In this document: positions 45,936-55,211 of the stretch, piece after piece
Layout of the letters: every line of letters starts with the position of its first letter
Position numbering within the stretch: position 1 is the stretch's first letter
Assembly: GCA_934277985.1 (NCBI GenBank)
Contig: CAKQWF010000003.1
Span: 186,001 to 250,000, forward strand
DNA: 64,000 nt
Direction: 5' to 3'
Source of the DNA: an uncultured Oxalobacter sp.
GTDB lineage: Bacteria > Pseudomonadota > Gammaproteobacteria > Burkholderiales > Burkholderiaceae_D
Notes under the pieces: generated by a model
Told to the model about the DNA's origin: nothing
Databases searched by the model: none
What the model saw: the letters and a program-made list of their open reading frames with translations, nothing else
Translations under genes and position numbers: made by a program

Positions 45936-47576
45936 TTACCGTCTTCCCCTGAACACGGCACACTGGTGAAACGCTTCCAGAGACACGGGTTCATTGCAGC
46001 TGCTGCACAAACGGCTGGTCAGTTTCAGCAATTCCTTGATATCGCGTCCTGTCGAATTCGGGAAATCGCGTACCAGATCGGCAACCAGTTCATCGGACAG
46101 CTTGACCTGGAACTGTTCCGACAGGGACTTCCACAAACGTATCGCATCGTCCTTCGGCGGTACTTCATAACGGATCACGGCGATACATCGCGAGAGAATC
46201 GCATCGTCCACATCATCGACACGGTTCGTCGTCATGAACAGGAGACCATCGAAATATTCGAGCGTCCTGAGAAATTCCGCCACGATCGCATTATGCTGCA
46301 AATCATTGTCGCGACGGCGGATATACACGTCCGCTTCGTCGATCAGCAAAATCGAATCCCAACGCGCGGCACGCCGCAAGACTGAAGAAAGTGCAGCTTC
46401 GACGCTTTCTGCCGATGTTCCCAGCTGCCCTGAATGGACACGGTACAAGGGTTTTCCGACGACTTCGGAATACACTTCGGCCGTCAGGGTCTTGCCCAGA
46501 CCGGCGGCCCCCATACACAAAATGGTGGTTCCTCCCGACTTGCCCTCGATAATGTCATCGGTCAGGATATCGGAATGTGCCGTCAGGATATCGATCAGCT
46601 TGCGGTGTTCCGACGGCAAAATCAGCTTGGTTTTCAGTTCTGGTCTGTACTGGTATTCTTCCAGGTTCTGGACATGTACCCAGCAATTCTGGTGCAGTTC
46701 CAGATGGAACATATGCAGATAGCAATGAATCGGAATCTCTCCGGATGTCGCATTGACGATGGTTTTCTTGTTGGAATGCGTTTCGATACGACGTTCGATG
46801 ATTTCTTCATCATTGACGCACTTGACCGAAGTTCCTGGAGAAATCCTGAAAAATTCCAGATTCTTGACCAGACGGTTTTCCCCTTCACTGATCAGAAAAC
46901 CCGAATTTTTCGCACGGAACTGTTTTCCGTAAAACGGCTGGTAATTGGCGAAATCACGTCTGTGTTTTTCGTATTCTTCCTTGAATTCAGGACATTCCTT
47001 GTAATAGCCCTTTCTGGCCAGCAATTCCGGAATGGAGAGTTTTCCCATTTCACGCTGGTAAAACAGGATAGCGCTCGTCATACCGGTACGCCACTGATCC
47101 GGCGCTGCGTTATCGACATATCCCGTCGCGGCAATCGTATTGGCCAGTAACTGGATACAGACATAAGGCAGTCCCGGCATCCCTTCTTCCCGTGGCACAT
47201 ATTCAATACTTTCGATCAGCCATGGCAAGAGAACACCATCCCGATTGCGACGATACAGCCAGCCGTCGATGGCATCGGTCGACAAATATGCCTGCAATGC
47301 CGGAATCAGCCAGTCGATATTGGAGACGACAGGTGTACTGAATTTTTCCCTTTCGACATTGCGTGCAGCGATCAGCTGAAAATACAGGGCTTTGTCCTCC
47401 ATTTGTTCAGCCATCCGCCACAGCTGTTTCATCGATTCTTCATCGAAGATATGATCAGGCACCAGAATACGGCCGTTGGTCATCGCATGTGACGACAGAC
47501 GCTGTGCCAGTTCGGTTTCCTTGCCGACATGGGCAAGCAAATCATTAACCTGGGAAACGGAAAGATCAAATTCCAT
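45936..47576 (-). CDS. AAA+ ATPase of unknown role
   Basis: 546 residues. The N-terminal 330 residues are unrecognised and without membrane segments. The C-terminal AAA+ domain has Walker A GAAGLGKTLTAE, Walker B ILLIDEADVYI, sensor 1 FMTTNRVDD, arginine-finger region DAILSRC and a C-terminal lid. This resembles classic single-AAA proteins that remodel other proteins. The start at 47576 is an ATG without a clear ribosome site. No partner gene is adjacent: it is convergent with the MBL gene and about 150 bp from the HDAC-like gene. Confidence 0.82.
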   Translation of the reverse strand: MEFDLSVSQVNDLLAHVGKETELAQRLSSHAMTNGRILVPDHIFDEESMKQLWRMAEQMEDKALYFQLIAARNVEREKFSTPVVSNIDWLIPALQAYLSTDAIDGWLYRRNRDGVLLPWLIESIEYVPREEGMPGLPYVCIQLLANTIAATGYVDNAAPDQWRTGMTSAILFYQREMGKLSIPELLARKGYYKECPEFKEEYEKHRRDFANYQPFYGKQFRAKNSGFLISEGENRLVKNLEFFRISPGTSVKCVNDEEIIERRIETHSNKKTIVNATSGEIPIHCYLHMFHLELHQNCWVHVQNLEEYQYRPELKTKLILPSEHRKLIDILTAHSDILTDDIIEGKSGGTTILCMGAAGLGKTLTAEVYSEVVGKPLYRVHSGQLGTSAESVEAALSSVLRRAARWDSILLIDEADVYIRRRDNDLQHNAIVAEFLRTLEYFDGLLFMTTNRVDDVDDAILSRCIAVIRYEVPPKDDAIRLWKSLSEQFQVKLSDELVADLVRDFPNSTGRDIKELLKLTSRLCSSCNEPVSLEAFHQCAVFRGRR

Positions 47577-47725
47577 ATGACAAACCAATCTGAAGCATAA
47601 ATGTTACAGGTCAGCCATAAAAGGAAACCCTTTTATGGCTGTCTTTACGATTACGTCATCCAGCCGGCAAGCTGAAGCCAGCATGATATATGCTGGCTTC
47701 ACAGACAGACCGTATGACTCGTGGG

Positions 47726-49036
47726 TCATTCGTCGACCAGATACAGGTCTTTGTCCTTGTCCTGCAAAAAGACCTGTGCGTAGCCTTCCTTCTTGCCCTG
47801 TTCGAACTGCTGTTCACCCCACTTGCGGCAGGCATCGCAGGCATAGCGCGGAATCTGGATAGCCTTGATATGGCTGTGCCGTCCGGTATCGGCCTGCGAA
47901 TCGATCACGACGGCGCCCCCGCAATCCGGACACGTTCTGACCGTTTCGGTCTGTGTTTCGCGGATGTAATCGGTATCGTAGAAGATACTGCGGTTGCGAC
48001 GGTGGAAAGGCTGGTTCGGATACGCCTTGCGTTTGAGAGCTTCCTTGTTCTTCCAGTTTTCCAGCGTGTAATCTTTCAGTTGCTTGAGATAATTGGTGAT
48101 GTGTGGCGACTGGATCTGGTTGCGCGGATTATAGTCCGGTTCCTTGATATGACTGTAGTCGAGCCCCGCCATCGCCAGAATGATACCGGTATTGATGTAC
48201 GGCAACGCGCTTTCGATGGAATAGCCGCCTTCCAGCACAGCCAGATCGGGTTTCAGACGATCGTTCAGGATCGCATAACCCTGCGCCGTGAACTTCATGT
48301 TCGTGATCGGGTCGGAATAATGGTTGTCCTGGCCGGCCGAATTGACGATCAGATCAGGCTTGAAATCGTCAAGCAACGGCATGACGATATTGTCCAGCGT
48401 GTAAAGGAAACCTTCCTCGCACGTTTCCGGCGGCATCGGCAAATTGACGATGGTACCGTAGGCATTCGGACCACCGGCTTCATCGGGGAATCCCGAACCT
48501 GGATACAGGGTACGGCCATCCTGATGCATGGAAATAAACAGGGTATTGGGATCATGCCAGAAAATATCCTGTGAACCGTCACCATGGTGGCAGTCGGTAT
48601 CGACAACGGCGATACGTTTCACACCGTATTTGTGGCGGATATATTCGATCATGATCGCTTCCATGTTCAGCGTACAGAAACCGCGGCTGCCATGGACGAC
48701 GCGCATGGAATGGTGTCCGCAAGGACGCACCAGCGCAAAGGCATTGTCCACTTCACCGGTCAGCACCTTGTCAGCTGCCGTCAGCGTACCGCCCACCGAA
48801 ATCAGGTGGGAAGTGTGGACGATTTCGTCAATGCCGGGAACGCAAAAATGCACCCGATTGATATCGGCCGGAGTCGCCAGATCAGGCTTGTATTCCTTGA
48901 TATTGTCGAAGTCCAGAAGACCTTCCTCGACAACCTGATCCTGTGTGTAAAGAAGACGTTCTTCACGTTCCGGATGGGTCGGCGTGATCGCGTAGTCGAA
49001 CGCCGGGAAAAAAACCAGTCCTGTTTTCTTTTTCAC
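47726..49036 (-). CDS. Histone deacetylase-superfamily protein with C-terminal zinc ribbon
   Basis: 436 residues from a GTG at 49036 (AAGAGG upstream). HDAC/acetylpolyamine amidohydrolase motifs are present: PTHPEREERL, CGHHSMRVVHGSRGFC, VVDTDCHHGDGSQD, NSAGQDNHYSDP and LEGGYS. Zn-dependent deacetylation of a small or protein substrate is the family role. After about residue 365 comes an added domain with CPDCGG and CDAC, a four-Cys zinc ribbon, followed by a Lys/Glu/Gln-rich tail; this fusion is not standard. It follows the hydantoinase-like gene by 11 bp, so the two are probably one operon. Confidence 0.85.
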   Translation of the reverse strand: MKKKTGLVFFPAFDYAITPTHPEREERLLYTQDQVVEEGLLDFDNIKEYKPDLATPADINRVHFCVPGIDEIVHTSHLISVGGTLTAADKVLTGEVDNAFALVRPCGHHSMRVVHGSRGFCTLNMEAIMIEYIRHKYGVKRIAVVDTDCHHGDGSQDIFWHDPNTLFISMHQDGRTLYPGSGFPDEAGGPNAYGTIVNLPMPPETCEEGFLYTLDNIVMPLLDDFKPDLIVNSAGQDNHYSDPITNMKFTAQGYAILNDRLKPDLAVLEGGYSIESALPYINTGIILAMAGLDYSHIKEPDYNPRNQIQSPHITNYLKQLKDYTLENWKNKEALKRKAYPNQPFHRRNRSIFYDTDYIRETQTETVRTCPDCGGAVVIDSQADTGRHSHIKAIQIPRYACDACRKWGEQQFEQGKKEGYAQVFLQDKDKDLYLVDE

Positions 49037-49047
49037 GAAAGCCTCTT

Positions 49048-50709
49048 TCAATTCGATTCTTCTTTGATCAGACCCGGTTTGACCTGAAGTCTGACACGCA
49101 TGTTCTTGCCGATGGTGGAATAGCCTCTGACCACATTGAATACCTGGCTGTCCGCCACCTCGACAACGATATCCTCGTCTCTGGCACCGGCTTCTTTCGC
49201 CTTTCTGACCAGTTTTTCGGTACCCAGTTCGATTACGTCTTCCAGCGTGAAGCGTTTCGGGATTTCCTGCTGGATACCTTCTTCGGCGATGCTCAATACC
49301 TGCGCTTCGGTATCCGCGACGATATTGAGTTCGACTGTGGTTCTGGCAGTTGCCGCACCGCTGGCGTTGATGACATCGGAATCGTTCGGCACCTTGACCG
49401 GGCAATCCATCATTTCGCCGATCCGTTTCGCCATATACGGTGCCGGACCGCCGACGACCAGAATTTCCTTCGGTTCGATCTTGCGACCTTCCAGCAATTC
49501 ATGAATGGTATAAACCGGCTTGCTGTTGATTTCGGCAAGCATGGTCTTGATTTTTTCCACGATCAGCGAACAGGCCAGATCGACAACCTCCGTTGCTACC
49601 TCTTGCGGCGTTTTCTTCATGTCCGCAGCCAGCTGCTTCATGGCATCCATCGCCTTGGCCTTGTCACCGATATCGGCGATACCCAACACGATCAATGCAT
49701 CCGTCGTCGTGGGAACCGGACCTCCGAACGCCATGGCAGCTCCCTTGCGTTCCGGTCCGAGACGCAACACACCATCCTCGACACGGACATGACTGTCGCC
49801 ACCGACGCCGATCGAATGTGTCAACAGGCCACGCACCGAAGTCTTGTGATCCTCGATCGTGATACCTTGCGGTTCCAGCAGCGGAACCCCGTCGGCGAAT
49901 AGGGCGATATCGGTCGTCGTACCACCGATATCGACGGAAATCGAATCTTTTTCCGGCGAGACATAAGGCAAAACGCCCATGATCGTGGCAGCCGGACCGG
50001 ACAAAATGGTCTGCACCGGCATTTCACGCGATGCTTCGACCTCGATGGTACCGCCATCCGCTTTCAGGATATACAAGGGAACCTTGACGCCCAGCTTGTC
50101 CATATATGTCCTGAGCTGGTCGGCCAGCGTACGCTGCAAGCCCCAGACCGCTTCGTTCAGATAAGTGGTCGCGATTCGGCGCGGAAAATTCAGCGCGCCG
50201 GACAGCTGGTGGCTCTGGGAGGCGTGTTCCGCCATATCCTCGAAATAGGCGTCCACTTCCTGTTCATGCGCCGGATTGCGTGTCGAAAATTTGCCGACGA
50301 TGGCAAAACGGTTGATGTTTTCCTTTTTGAATTTTTCTTTCAGGGCGGCCAGTTCCGAACGATCCGGCGCTTCTGCCTCGATACCGCGGTGGCTCATGTA
50401 GCCGGCGATATAGTTGGCCTTGTCATACAGCGGCAGATCTTTCGGTGCGACACCCGGGCCGTTCATGACGACCAGTCCGACGGGATCGAGCTGGTTCTGG
50501 ACGACGGCATTCGTCGTCAGCGTCGTCGACAACACAATACGCTGCAAATTCCGGATATCTTCCGGTTTCGCAACGGCCTCCGTCGCCATCAGGACGGACT
50601 TGAGAATATTTTCCTTGTCCGTCAGCACTTTCGATTTGCGGACAATCTTTCGGTTATTCATCAGAACCGAATCGGTATGCGTACCTCCAACGTCAATTCC
50701 AAGGATCAT
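49048..50709 (-). CDS. Hydantoinase/oxoprolinase-family protein
   Basis: 553 residues with the ASKHA fold. The N-terminal phosphate loop is MILGIDVGGTHTDSVL; the middle has TILSGPAATIMGVLPY and VDIGGTTTDIAL; the C-terminal part has LVVGGPAPYMAKRIGE and VINASGAATART. Family members are ATP-dependent amidohydrolases of hydantoins, 5-oxoproline or similar rings, usually with a B subunit, which is absent here. The start at 50709 has AGGGAG 6 nt upstream. It is paired with the HDAC-like gene, an uncommon partner. Confidence 0.88.
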   Translation of the reverse strand: MILGIDVGGTHTDSVLMNNRKIVRKSKVLTDKENILKSVLMATEAVAKPEDIRNLQRIVLSTTLTTNAVVQNQLDPVGLVVMNGPGVAPKDLPLYDKANYIAGYMSHRGIEAEAPDRSELAALKEKFKKENINRFAIVGKFSTRNPAHEQEVDAYFEDMAEHASQSHQLSGALNFPRRIATTYLNEAVWGLQRTLADQLRTYMDKLGVKVPLYILKADGGTIEVEASREMPVQTILSGPAATIMGVLPYVSPEKDSISVDIGGTTTDIALFADGVPLLEPQGITIEDHKTSVRGLLTHSIGVGGDSHVRVEDGVLRLGPERKGAAMAFGGPVPTTTDALIVLGIADIGDKAKAMDAMKQLAADMKKTPQEVATEVVDLACSLIVEKIKTMLAEINSKPVYTIHELLEGRKIEPKEILVVGGPAPYMAKRIGEMMDCPVKVPNDSDVINASGAATARTTVELNIVADTEAQVLSIAEEGIQQEIPKRFTLEDVIELGTEKLVRKAKEAGARDEDIVVEVADSQVFNVVRGYSTIGKNMRVRLQVKPGLIKEESN

Positions 50710-50905
50710 GCGCATCTCCCTGTAACCGGTTTTATCGAGGATTTCAAAAATGAGAATCGTGCCATATCGTTTCTTGAAATGTAAAAAATCAGGTTGTTAC
50801 ATCACGAAAATTCTTGCCCAAAACACGCACACCGCCCCACCGGTACGGCATGCCCGATACCTTGTTCCAGCATTGTAACATTAGCGGAGAAGAACTGACC
50901 CGATC

Positions 50906-50944
50906 TTGCCAGAATTTAGCGGCGGCCTGCCCAAATACCTGCCA
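50906..50944 (+). promoter_or_regulatory. Degenerate CTGCCA motif array upstream of the hydantoinase/HDAC operon
   Basis: TTGCCA (50906), CTGCCCA (50927) and CTGCCA (50939) lie about two and one helical turns apart, resembling the arrays at 41497 and 44570. The rest of 50710-51020 holds no gene that I recognise. Confidence 0.35.
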
Positions 50945-51020
50945 ACATTTCGGGATATGACGTGTCGAATCGCTCACAACCGCATTTTTCGGTACCATCG
51001 CATGCGGTACGGACACAAAG

Positions 51021-51050
51021 AAAAACGGCATTTTCAGAGAAAATGCCGTT
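51021..51050 (-). terminator. Intrinsic terminator of the purN-rsmB operon
   Basis: AACGGCATTTTC and GAAAATGCCGTT form a perfect 12-bp stem with a 3-nt loop; on the minus strand a T run follows. Confidence 0.85.
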
Positions 51051-51073
51051 CGTATCATGTCTGCGCGATATGT

Positions 51074-52330
51074 TTATTCCTTGCGTTCAATAACCGCCGC
51101 AAAAAAACCGTCCGTCTGATGCCGGTTCGGCAACAGTTTCAGAAAGTCGCCCATTTCCAGATCGACCTTGCTTTCTTCCAATACCTTTTGCATGGGTACC
51201 AGCGCGAACCGCCCATCTTTCGCCAGAAAATCCGATACGATTTTCTCGTTTTCATCATCAAGCAAACTGCATGTGGCATATACCAGTCGCCCGCCCGGCT
51301 TGACCAGCCGCGCCGCCGATTCCAGAATCTCGCGCTGTTTTTGCGCCATTTCGGCAATCGTCTCCGACGTCTGTCGCCATTTCAGGTCAGGATTGCGCCG
51401 CAAGGTTCCCAGACCACTGCATGGCGAATCGACGAGCACTCTGTCCGCTTTGCCTGCCAGACGCTTGATCCTCGCATCCCGCTCATGGGCGATCTGAATG
51501 GGATGAACATTGGACAAGCCGCTTCTGGCCAGTCTGGGTTTCATCTTCGCCAACCGCCGTTCCGATACATCGAATGCATACAACCTGCCGGTATTGCGCA
51601 TGGCGACCCCAAGCGCCAGCGTCTTGCCGCCTGCGCCGGCACAAAAATCGACGACCATTTCACCTCTTTTCGCACCGACGATCTGTGCCAGCAACTGGCT
51701 GCCTTCGTCCTGCACTTCCACGCCGCCGTCCTTGAACAGCGGCATATTCTGCAAGGCGATTTTCCTGTGAAGGCGGATACCGGATGCGGCATACGGCGTC
51801 GCTTCGCACTCGACCGGCACTTCCCTGAGCACCCTGACGGCTTCTTCCCGTTTCGTCTTGAGCGTATTGACGCGCAAATCCAGCGGCGCCGGCGTGTTGA
51901 GGACACGCGAAAGCTCCTGTGTTTCTTCCTCGCCATATTGAGCGAGAAGCCTGTCATAAAGCCAGTCCGGCAAATTGGCCTGCATTTTTTTCGGCAACCG
52001 GCTGCGGTCGATCTTCATGACATGTTCCAGCCAGTCACGTTCGTCGTCACTGACACCGCCCATCGCATCCAGTCCATACACATCGGCCAGCCCGAGCAAT
52101 ACCAGACGTCGCATCGCAGGCCCCGATCCGGATTCCGAAAGATGGTTATATACCAGACGGTTGCGCAAAATCGCATAAACCGTTTCCGCAATGGCGCCAC
52201 GCTCACGCATACCCAGTTTGGCATGCTCACGGAAATAACGTGAAATCACGACATCGGCAGGCCCTGAAAATTGCAAAACCTCCCGCAATACCTGTTCGGT
52301 ATGCGTAATCACCCAGGGAGACAGTCTCAC
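51074..52330 (-). CDS. rsmB: 16S rRNA m5C methyltransferase, RsmB/Sun family
   Basis: 418 residues. An N-terminal NusB-like RNA-binding region is followed by a Rossmann methyltransferase. SAM site: VVDFCAGAGGKTLALG. Motif IV DSPCSGLGTLRRNPDLKW and motif VI ATCSLLDDENE hold the two catalytic Cys. It methylates a cytosine of 16S rRNA (position 967 in E. coli RsmB). The start is a GTG that overlaps the purN stop, with GGAGG 6 nt upstream, indicating translational coupling. Confidence 0.92.
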   Translation of the reverse strand: MRLSPWVITHTEQVLREVLQFSGPADVVISRYFREHAKLGMRERGAIAETVYAILRNRLVYNHLSESGSGPAMRRLVLLGLADVYGLDAMGGVSDDERDWLEHVMKIDRSRLPKKMQANLPDWLYDRLLAQYGEEETQELSRVLNTPAPLDLRVNTLKTKREEAVRVLREVPVECEATPYAASGIRLHRKIALQNMPLFKDGGVEVQDEGSQLLAQIVGAKRGEMVVDFCAGAGGKTLALGVAMRNTGRLYAFDVSERRLAKMKPRLARSGLSNVHPIQIAHERDARIKRLAGKADRVLVDSPCSGLGTLRRNPDLKWRQTSETIAEMAQKQREILESAARLVKPGGRLVYATCSLLDDENEKIVSDFLAKDGRFALVPMQKVLEESKVDLEMGDFLKLLPNRHQTDGFFAAVIERKE

Positions 52331-52980
52331 AATCCGCCTCCCTTGACGACGAAATCCAGCGAACCGGCGATATCATCGGCCAGAACGACCTTGCCCTCAC
52401 CGGTATAGGAAACCTTGTCTTCCGTAATCCAGCGCACGACCCGCGGATACAGGCGATGCTCCTGCGCCAGCACCCTGTCGGCCAGCGTATCTTCATCGTC
52501 GCCCGGCAAAACCGGTACGACAGCCTGCGCGATGACCGGTCCGCCATCGAGTTCCGGCGTGACGAAATGCACGGTCGCGCCATGCACCCTGACACCCGCC
52601 TCGATCGCCTGCCGGTGGGTATGCAATCCGCGGAAGCTGGGCAACAGCGAAGGATGGATATTGATCATACGGCCGGTATAGTGTTCCACGAAACCGGTCG
52701 TCAGAATCCGCATGAAACCCGCCAGAATGACCAGATCGGGTTCATAGGTATCGATGACCGCCTGCAATGCCGCATCGTATGCCTCACGATCGGCATAATC
52801 CTTGTGCGACACCACCCGTGTCGGAATACCTGCCTCTGCGGCGAACACAAGCCCGGCTGCATCGGCACGATTGCTGATGACGGCACACAGTCTGGCAGAC
52901 CACTTTTCCTGACGGAAAGCACGGACGATGGCTTCCATATTGCTGCCACGTCCGGAAATAAGAATGACAATGTTTTTCAT
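52327..52980 (-). CDS. purN: Phosphoribosylglycinamide formyltransferase
   Basis: 217 residues. It formylates GAR with 10-formyl-THF in purine synthesis. Motifs: ISGRGSNMEAIV (phosphate loop), LAGFMRIL, NIHPSLLPSFRGLHTHRQAIEAG (catalytic Asn and His) and HFVTPELDGGPVIAQ (catalytic Asp). The ATG at 52980 is chosen over a TTG two codons upstream. The last bases overlap the rsmB start. Confidence 0.95.
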   Translation of the reverse strand: MKNIVILISGRGSNMEAIVRAFRQEKWSARLCAVISNRADAAGLVFAAEAGIPTRVVSHKDYADREAYDAALQAVIDTYEPDLVILAGFMRILTTGFVEHYTGRMINIHPSLLPSFRGLHTHRQAIEAGVRVHGATVHFVTPELDGGPVIAQAVVPVLPGDDEDTLADRVLAQEHRLYPRVVRWITEDKVSYTGEGKVVLADDIAGSLDFVVKGGGL

Positions 52981-53203
52981 GCGCAAATTGTACCCGTCCT
53001 CTTCCCTTTATTCCATGCCGGGAAACGAATTATTCCGCACTCCTGGACAGTCAGGCATTTCCGTCACAACCGATTCATTCCGGATCGTCCCGCCTTTTTC
53101 CGTCATCGTGAGAACCTGTACAGCAGAAAAATCCCGCATCCATACGATTTCACAAAAAACCGCCTGCTCCTGAAAACAGCTTTTTTCCCGAAATAAAACA
53201 GGA

Positions 53204-54565
53204 TTATCCGGCGACCGGAACCGCAACGAAGTCCGCCAGCAACTTTTTCAACCGATCCGACCAGAAAAAACCCGCACAAGTCAGCGACATTCCCTTTCCG
53301 TCACTGCTGTCGGCAAGCAATCCCGCCTCTTTCCATTGCGCAAGCAGTTTTTTTCCCGATTCGCGATACGATACCGGCCATTTGCCTATATCAGGCAAGC
53401 GCAAACTTTCCATGGCGATATCCAGCTCATGGGAAAAACCGCCACGATCGACGGAAAGCGGAGAAAACGCGATTCTCGAAAGCGGCTTCTCGCCACGTTC
53501 GACCATTTCCGTATAACTCGCGATATCCCTTGCCGTACCGAGACCGATCGTCCCCAGCCGACCGCCTGCAGCCGATCCGAAAGGAATCATATCCGTCTGC
53601 CTTCCTGCAAGACGGTTATACAACGACCTTTCACGACGATTGCGGCGCCAATGCTTCGGCGAAAAATGCTCGAACCCGTAATCGTACAGACGTGCATACG
53701 CAGCGCCGAACATTCTGGCTTTTTCATGAAATTCCGGCAGCATCGGCATTTTTCCGCGCTGAATCGCCTTGTCGAGCGGACTGTCCGGAAAACACCGGAG
53801 TTCATACAGATCAAGCCCTGCGATATCCGTTTCCTCGCTGATATACCGGATATCGTCCAGCAGCATCGGAATATCCTGTCCGGGCAACCCGTACATCAAA
53901 TCGATAACGACCGAAGCACCGCTTTCGCACAAACCATTGAGCGTTTCGCCGACCTCTTCCCTGGAAGATATCCGGCCAAGTTTTTTTCGCAATGCCGTAT
54001 TGGCTGACTGAACCCCCAAAGAAAAACGGTTTGCACCTGCTTCGACCCACGCCTTGCCTTTTTCCGCGGTAAATCCGGTCGTCCTGCCTTCCACAGTCAC
54101 TTCCGCCTCGGGAGATATTCTGAAACAGTCATGCAAGGCACGAATGACCGCCGCCATATCGTCCCGATCCAGATCGCTCGGCGTTCCGCCCCCGAAATAA
54201 ATGGCATCGACCGACCGTTTGTCCACTACTTCTCTCAGCACATGCGCCGTATCGACGATTTCTTTCAGAAGCAACGAAGCATATTCCTTGCTGAAATCCT
54301 TTTTGGTCTGATTGATATAAAAAGGGCAAAAAGTACAGTGGTGATGACAGAACGGCACATGAACATACAGAGCGAGCGGACGTTCCGGTCGTGCCATAAA
54401 CGCTTCCGGACCGAACTCCGCAAAAGACCCGCCCTTCCACTCCGGCGGCTGACGTTGCATCCGCGCAAGTGAAGGCATCGCTTTCTTTTCTTCAGCAAAA
54501 GCCATCGTCAGCGGATCGGACGAGAGCCGTGCATAAAAATCGGAAATTTCAGGCTTGAATCCCAT
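53204..54565 (-). CDS. hutW: Anaerobic heme-degrading radical SAM protein HutW/ChuW
   Basis: 453 residues of the HemN-like radical SAM group. The CX3CX2C cluster motif is CHHHCTFC, preceded by LALYVHVPF; GGGTPS and the SAM contact region IDLMYGLPGQ follow. HutW/ChuW enzymes open the heme ring without oxygen, giving the linear tetrapyrrole anaerobilin and free iron. Linkage to HutX and a ChuY-like reductase (17-bp overlap with the latter) distinguishes it from HemN. Fur control is expected from the boxes upstream of the operon. Confidence 0.92.
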   Translation of the reverse strand: MGFKPEISDFYARLSSDPLTMAFAEEKKAMPSLARMQRQPPEWKGGSFAEFGPEAFMARPERPLALYVHVPFCHHHCTFCPFYINQTKKDFSKEYASLLLKEIVDTAHVLREVVDKRSVDAIYFGGGTPSDLDRDDMAAVIRALHDCFRISPEAEVTVEGRTTGFTAEKGKAWVEAGANRFSLGVQSANTALRKKLGRISSREEVGETLNGLCESGASVVIDLMYGLPGQDIPMLLDDIRYISEETDIAGLDLYELRCFPDSPLDKAIQRGKMPMLPEFHEKARMFGAAYARLYDYGFEHFSPKHWRRNRRERSLYNRLAGRQTDMIPFGSAAGGRLGTIGLGTARDIASYTEMVERGEKPLSRIAFSPLSVDRGGFSHELDIAMESLRLPDIGKWPVSYRESGKKLLAQWKEAGLLADSSDGKGMSLTCAGFFWSDRLKKLLADFVAVPVAG

Positions 54566-55211
54566 CCTCTACTCCCTTATCGCATTGAACAGTCACGGCA
54601 CGATACAGCCAGACAGGATCGTCCAGCACCCGCAAAACCGCAGCAGCCACATCACCACGGGAAACATAGCCTTTCCTGCTTCCGTCTGGTTCATCCAGCA
54701 GGCAGAAATTGCCGGATGCAGGCTTGTCACTCAAACCGCCCGGACGGACGATCGTCCAGGGCAATCCACTTTCTTTCAGATAATTTTCCGCTTCGGTTTT
54801 GGCCAGCAGCGCCTCGCCAAGAAATTTTTTGACATGATCGTTCAACGCTTCATACTGTTCGCCGCATCCCATCGACGTCACCAGCAAAATCCGCTCTACC
54901 GCGTCACTTTCTTTTAGCGCGCGAATGACATTGATATTGCCTTCTCCGCAAACACGGCGACCCTGTGCATTCTTCCCACCCATCAGGCTGACCACCCTGC
55001 GAGGCCGTATTTCATTCAGTGTCCGTCTGCAATCCTGGATATCGAATGCATCACCACGAACAACGGTCACTCCCAACGTTTCCAAACCGGATACATCGCT
55101 CTCTTTCCTTGCCATGACTGCAACCGTCTCCCCCTTCCCGACAGCCAGACGGGCAATGGAAAAACCGGTATGGCGTGTCGCGCCAAAAAGCAGCAAATCG
55201 ACCTTTTTCAT
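54549..55211 (-). CDS. ChuY-like NAD(P)H-binding reductase (anaerobilin reductase candidate)
   Basis: 220 residues, atypical short-chain dehydrogenase/BVR-B fold. The dinucleotide loop is LLFGATRHTGFSIARLA, and VVSLMGG, LLVTSMGCGEQYEAL and WTIVRPGGLSDKP follow. In enterohemorrhagic E. coli, ChuY of the chuXYW set reduces anaerobilin with NADPH; the same gene order here (X, Y, W with overlaps of 4 and 17 bp) supports this role. Substrate is inferred from context. Confidence 0.82.
   Translation of the reverse strand: MKKVDLLLFGATRHTGFSIARLAVGKGETVAVMARKESDVSGLETLGVTVVRGDAFDIQDCRRTLNEIRPRRVVSLMGGKNAQGRRVCGEGNINVIRALKESDAVERILLVTSMGCGEQYEALNDHVKKFLGEALLAKTEAENYLKESGLPWTIVRPGGLSDKPASGNFCLLDEPDGSRKGYVSRGDVAAAVLRVLDDPVWLYRAVTVQCDKGVEDGIQA

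Noticed and set aside
49037..49405. Upstream extension of the HDAC-like frame by 123 codons
   Set aside because: It overlaps the hydantoinase-like gene in another frame and reads as low-complexity Arg/Gln/Gly sequence; a GTG with ribosome site at 49036 is the better start.
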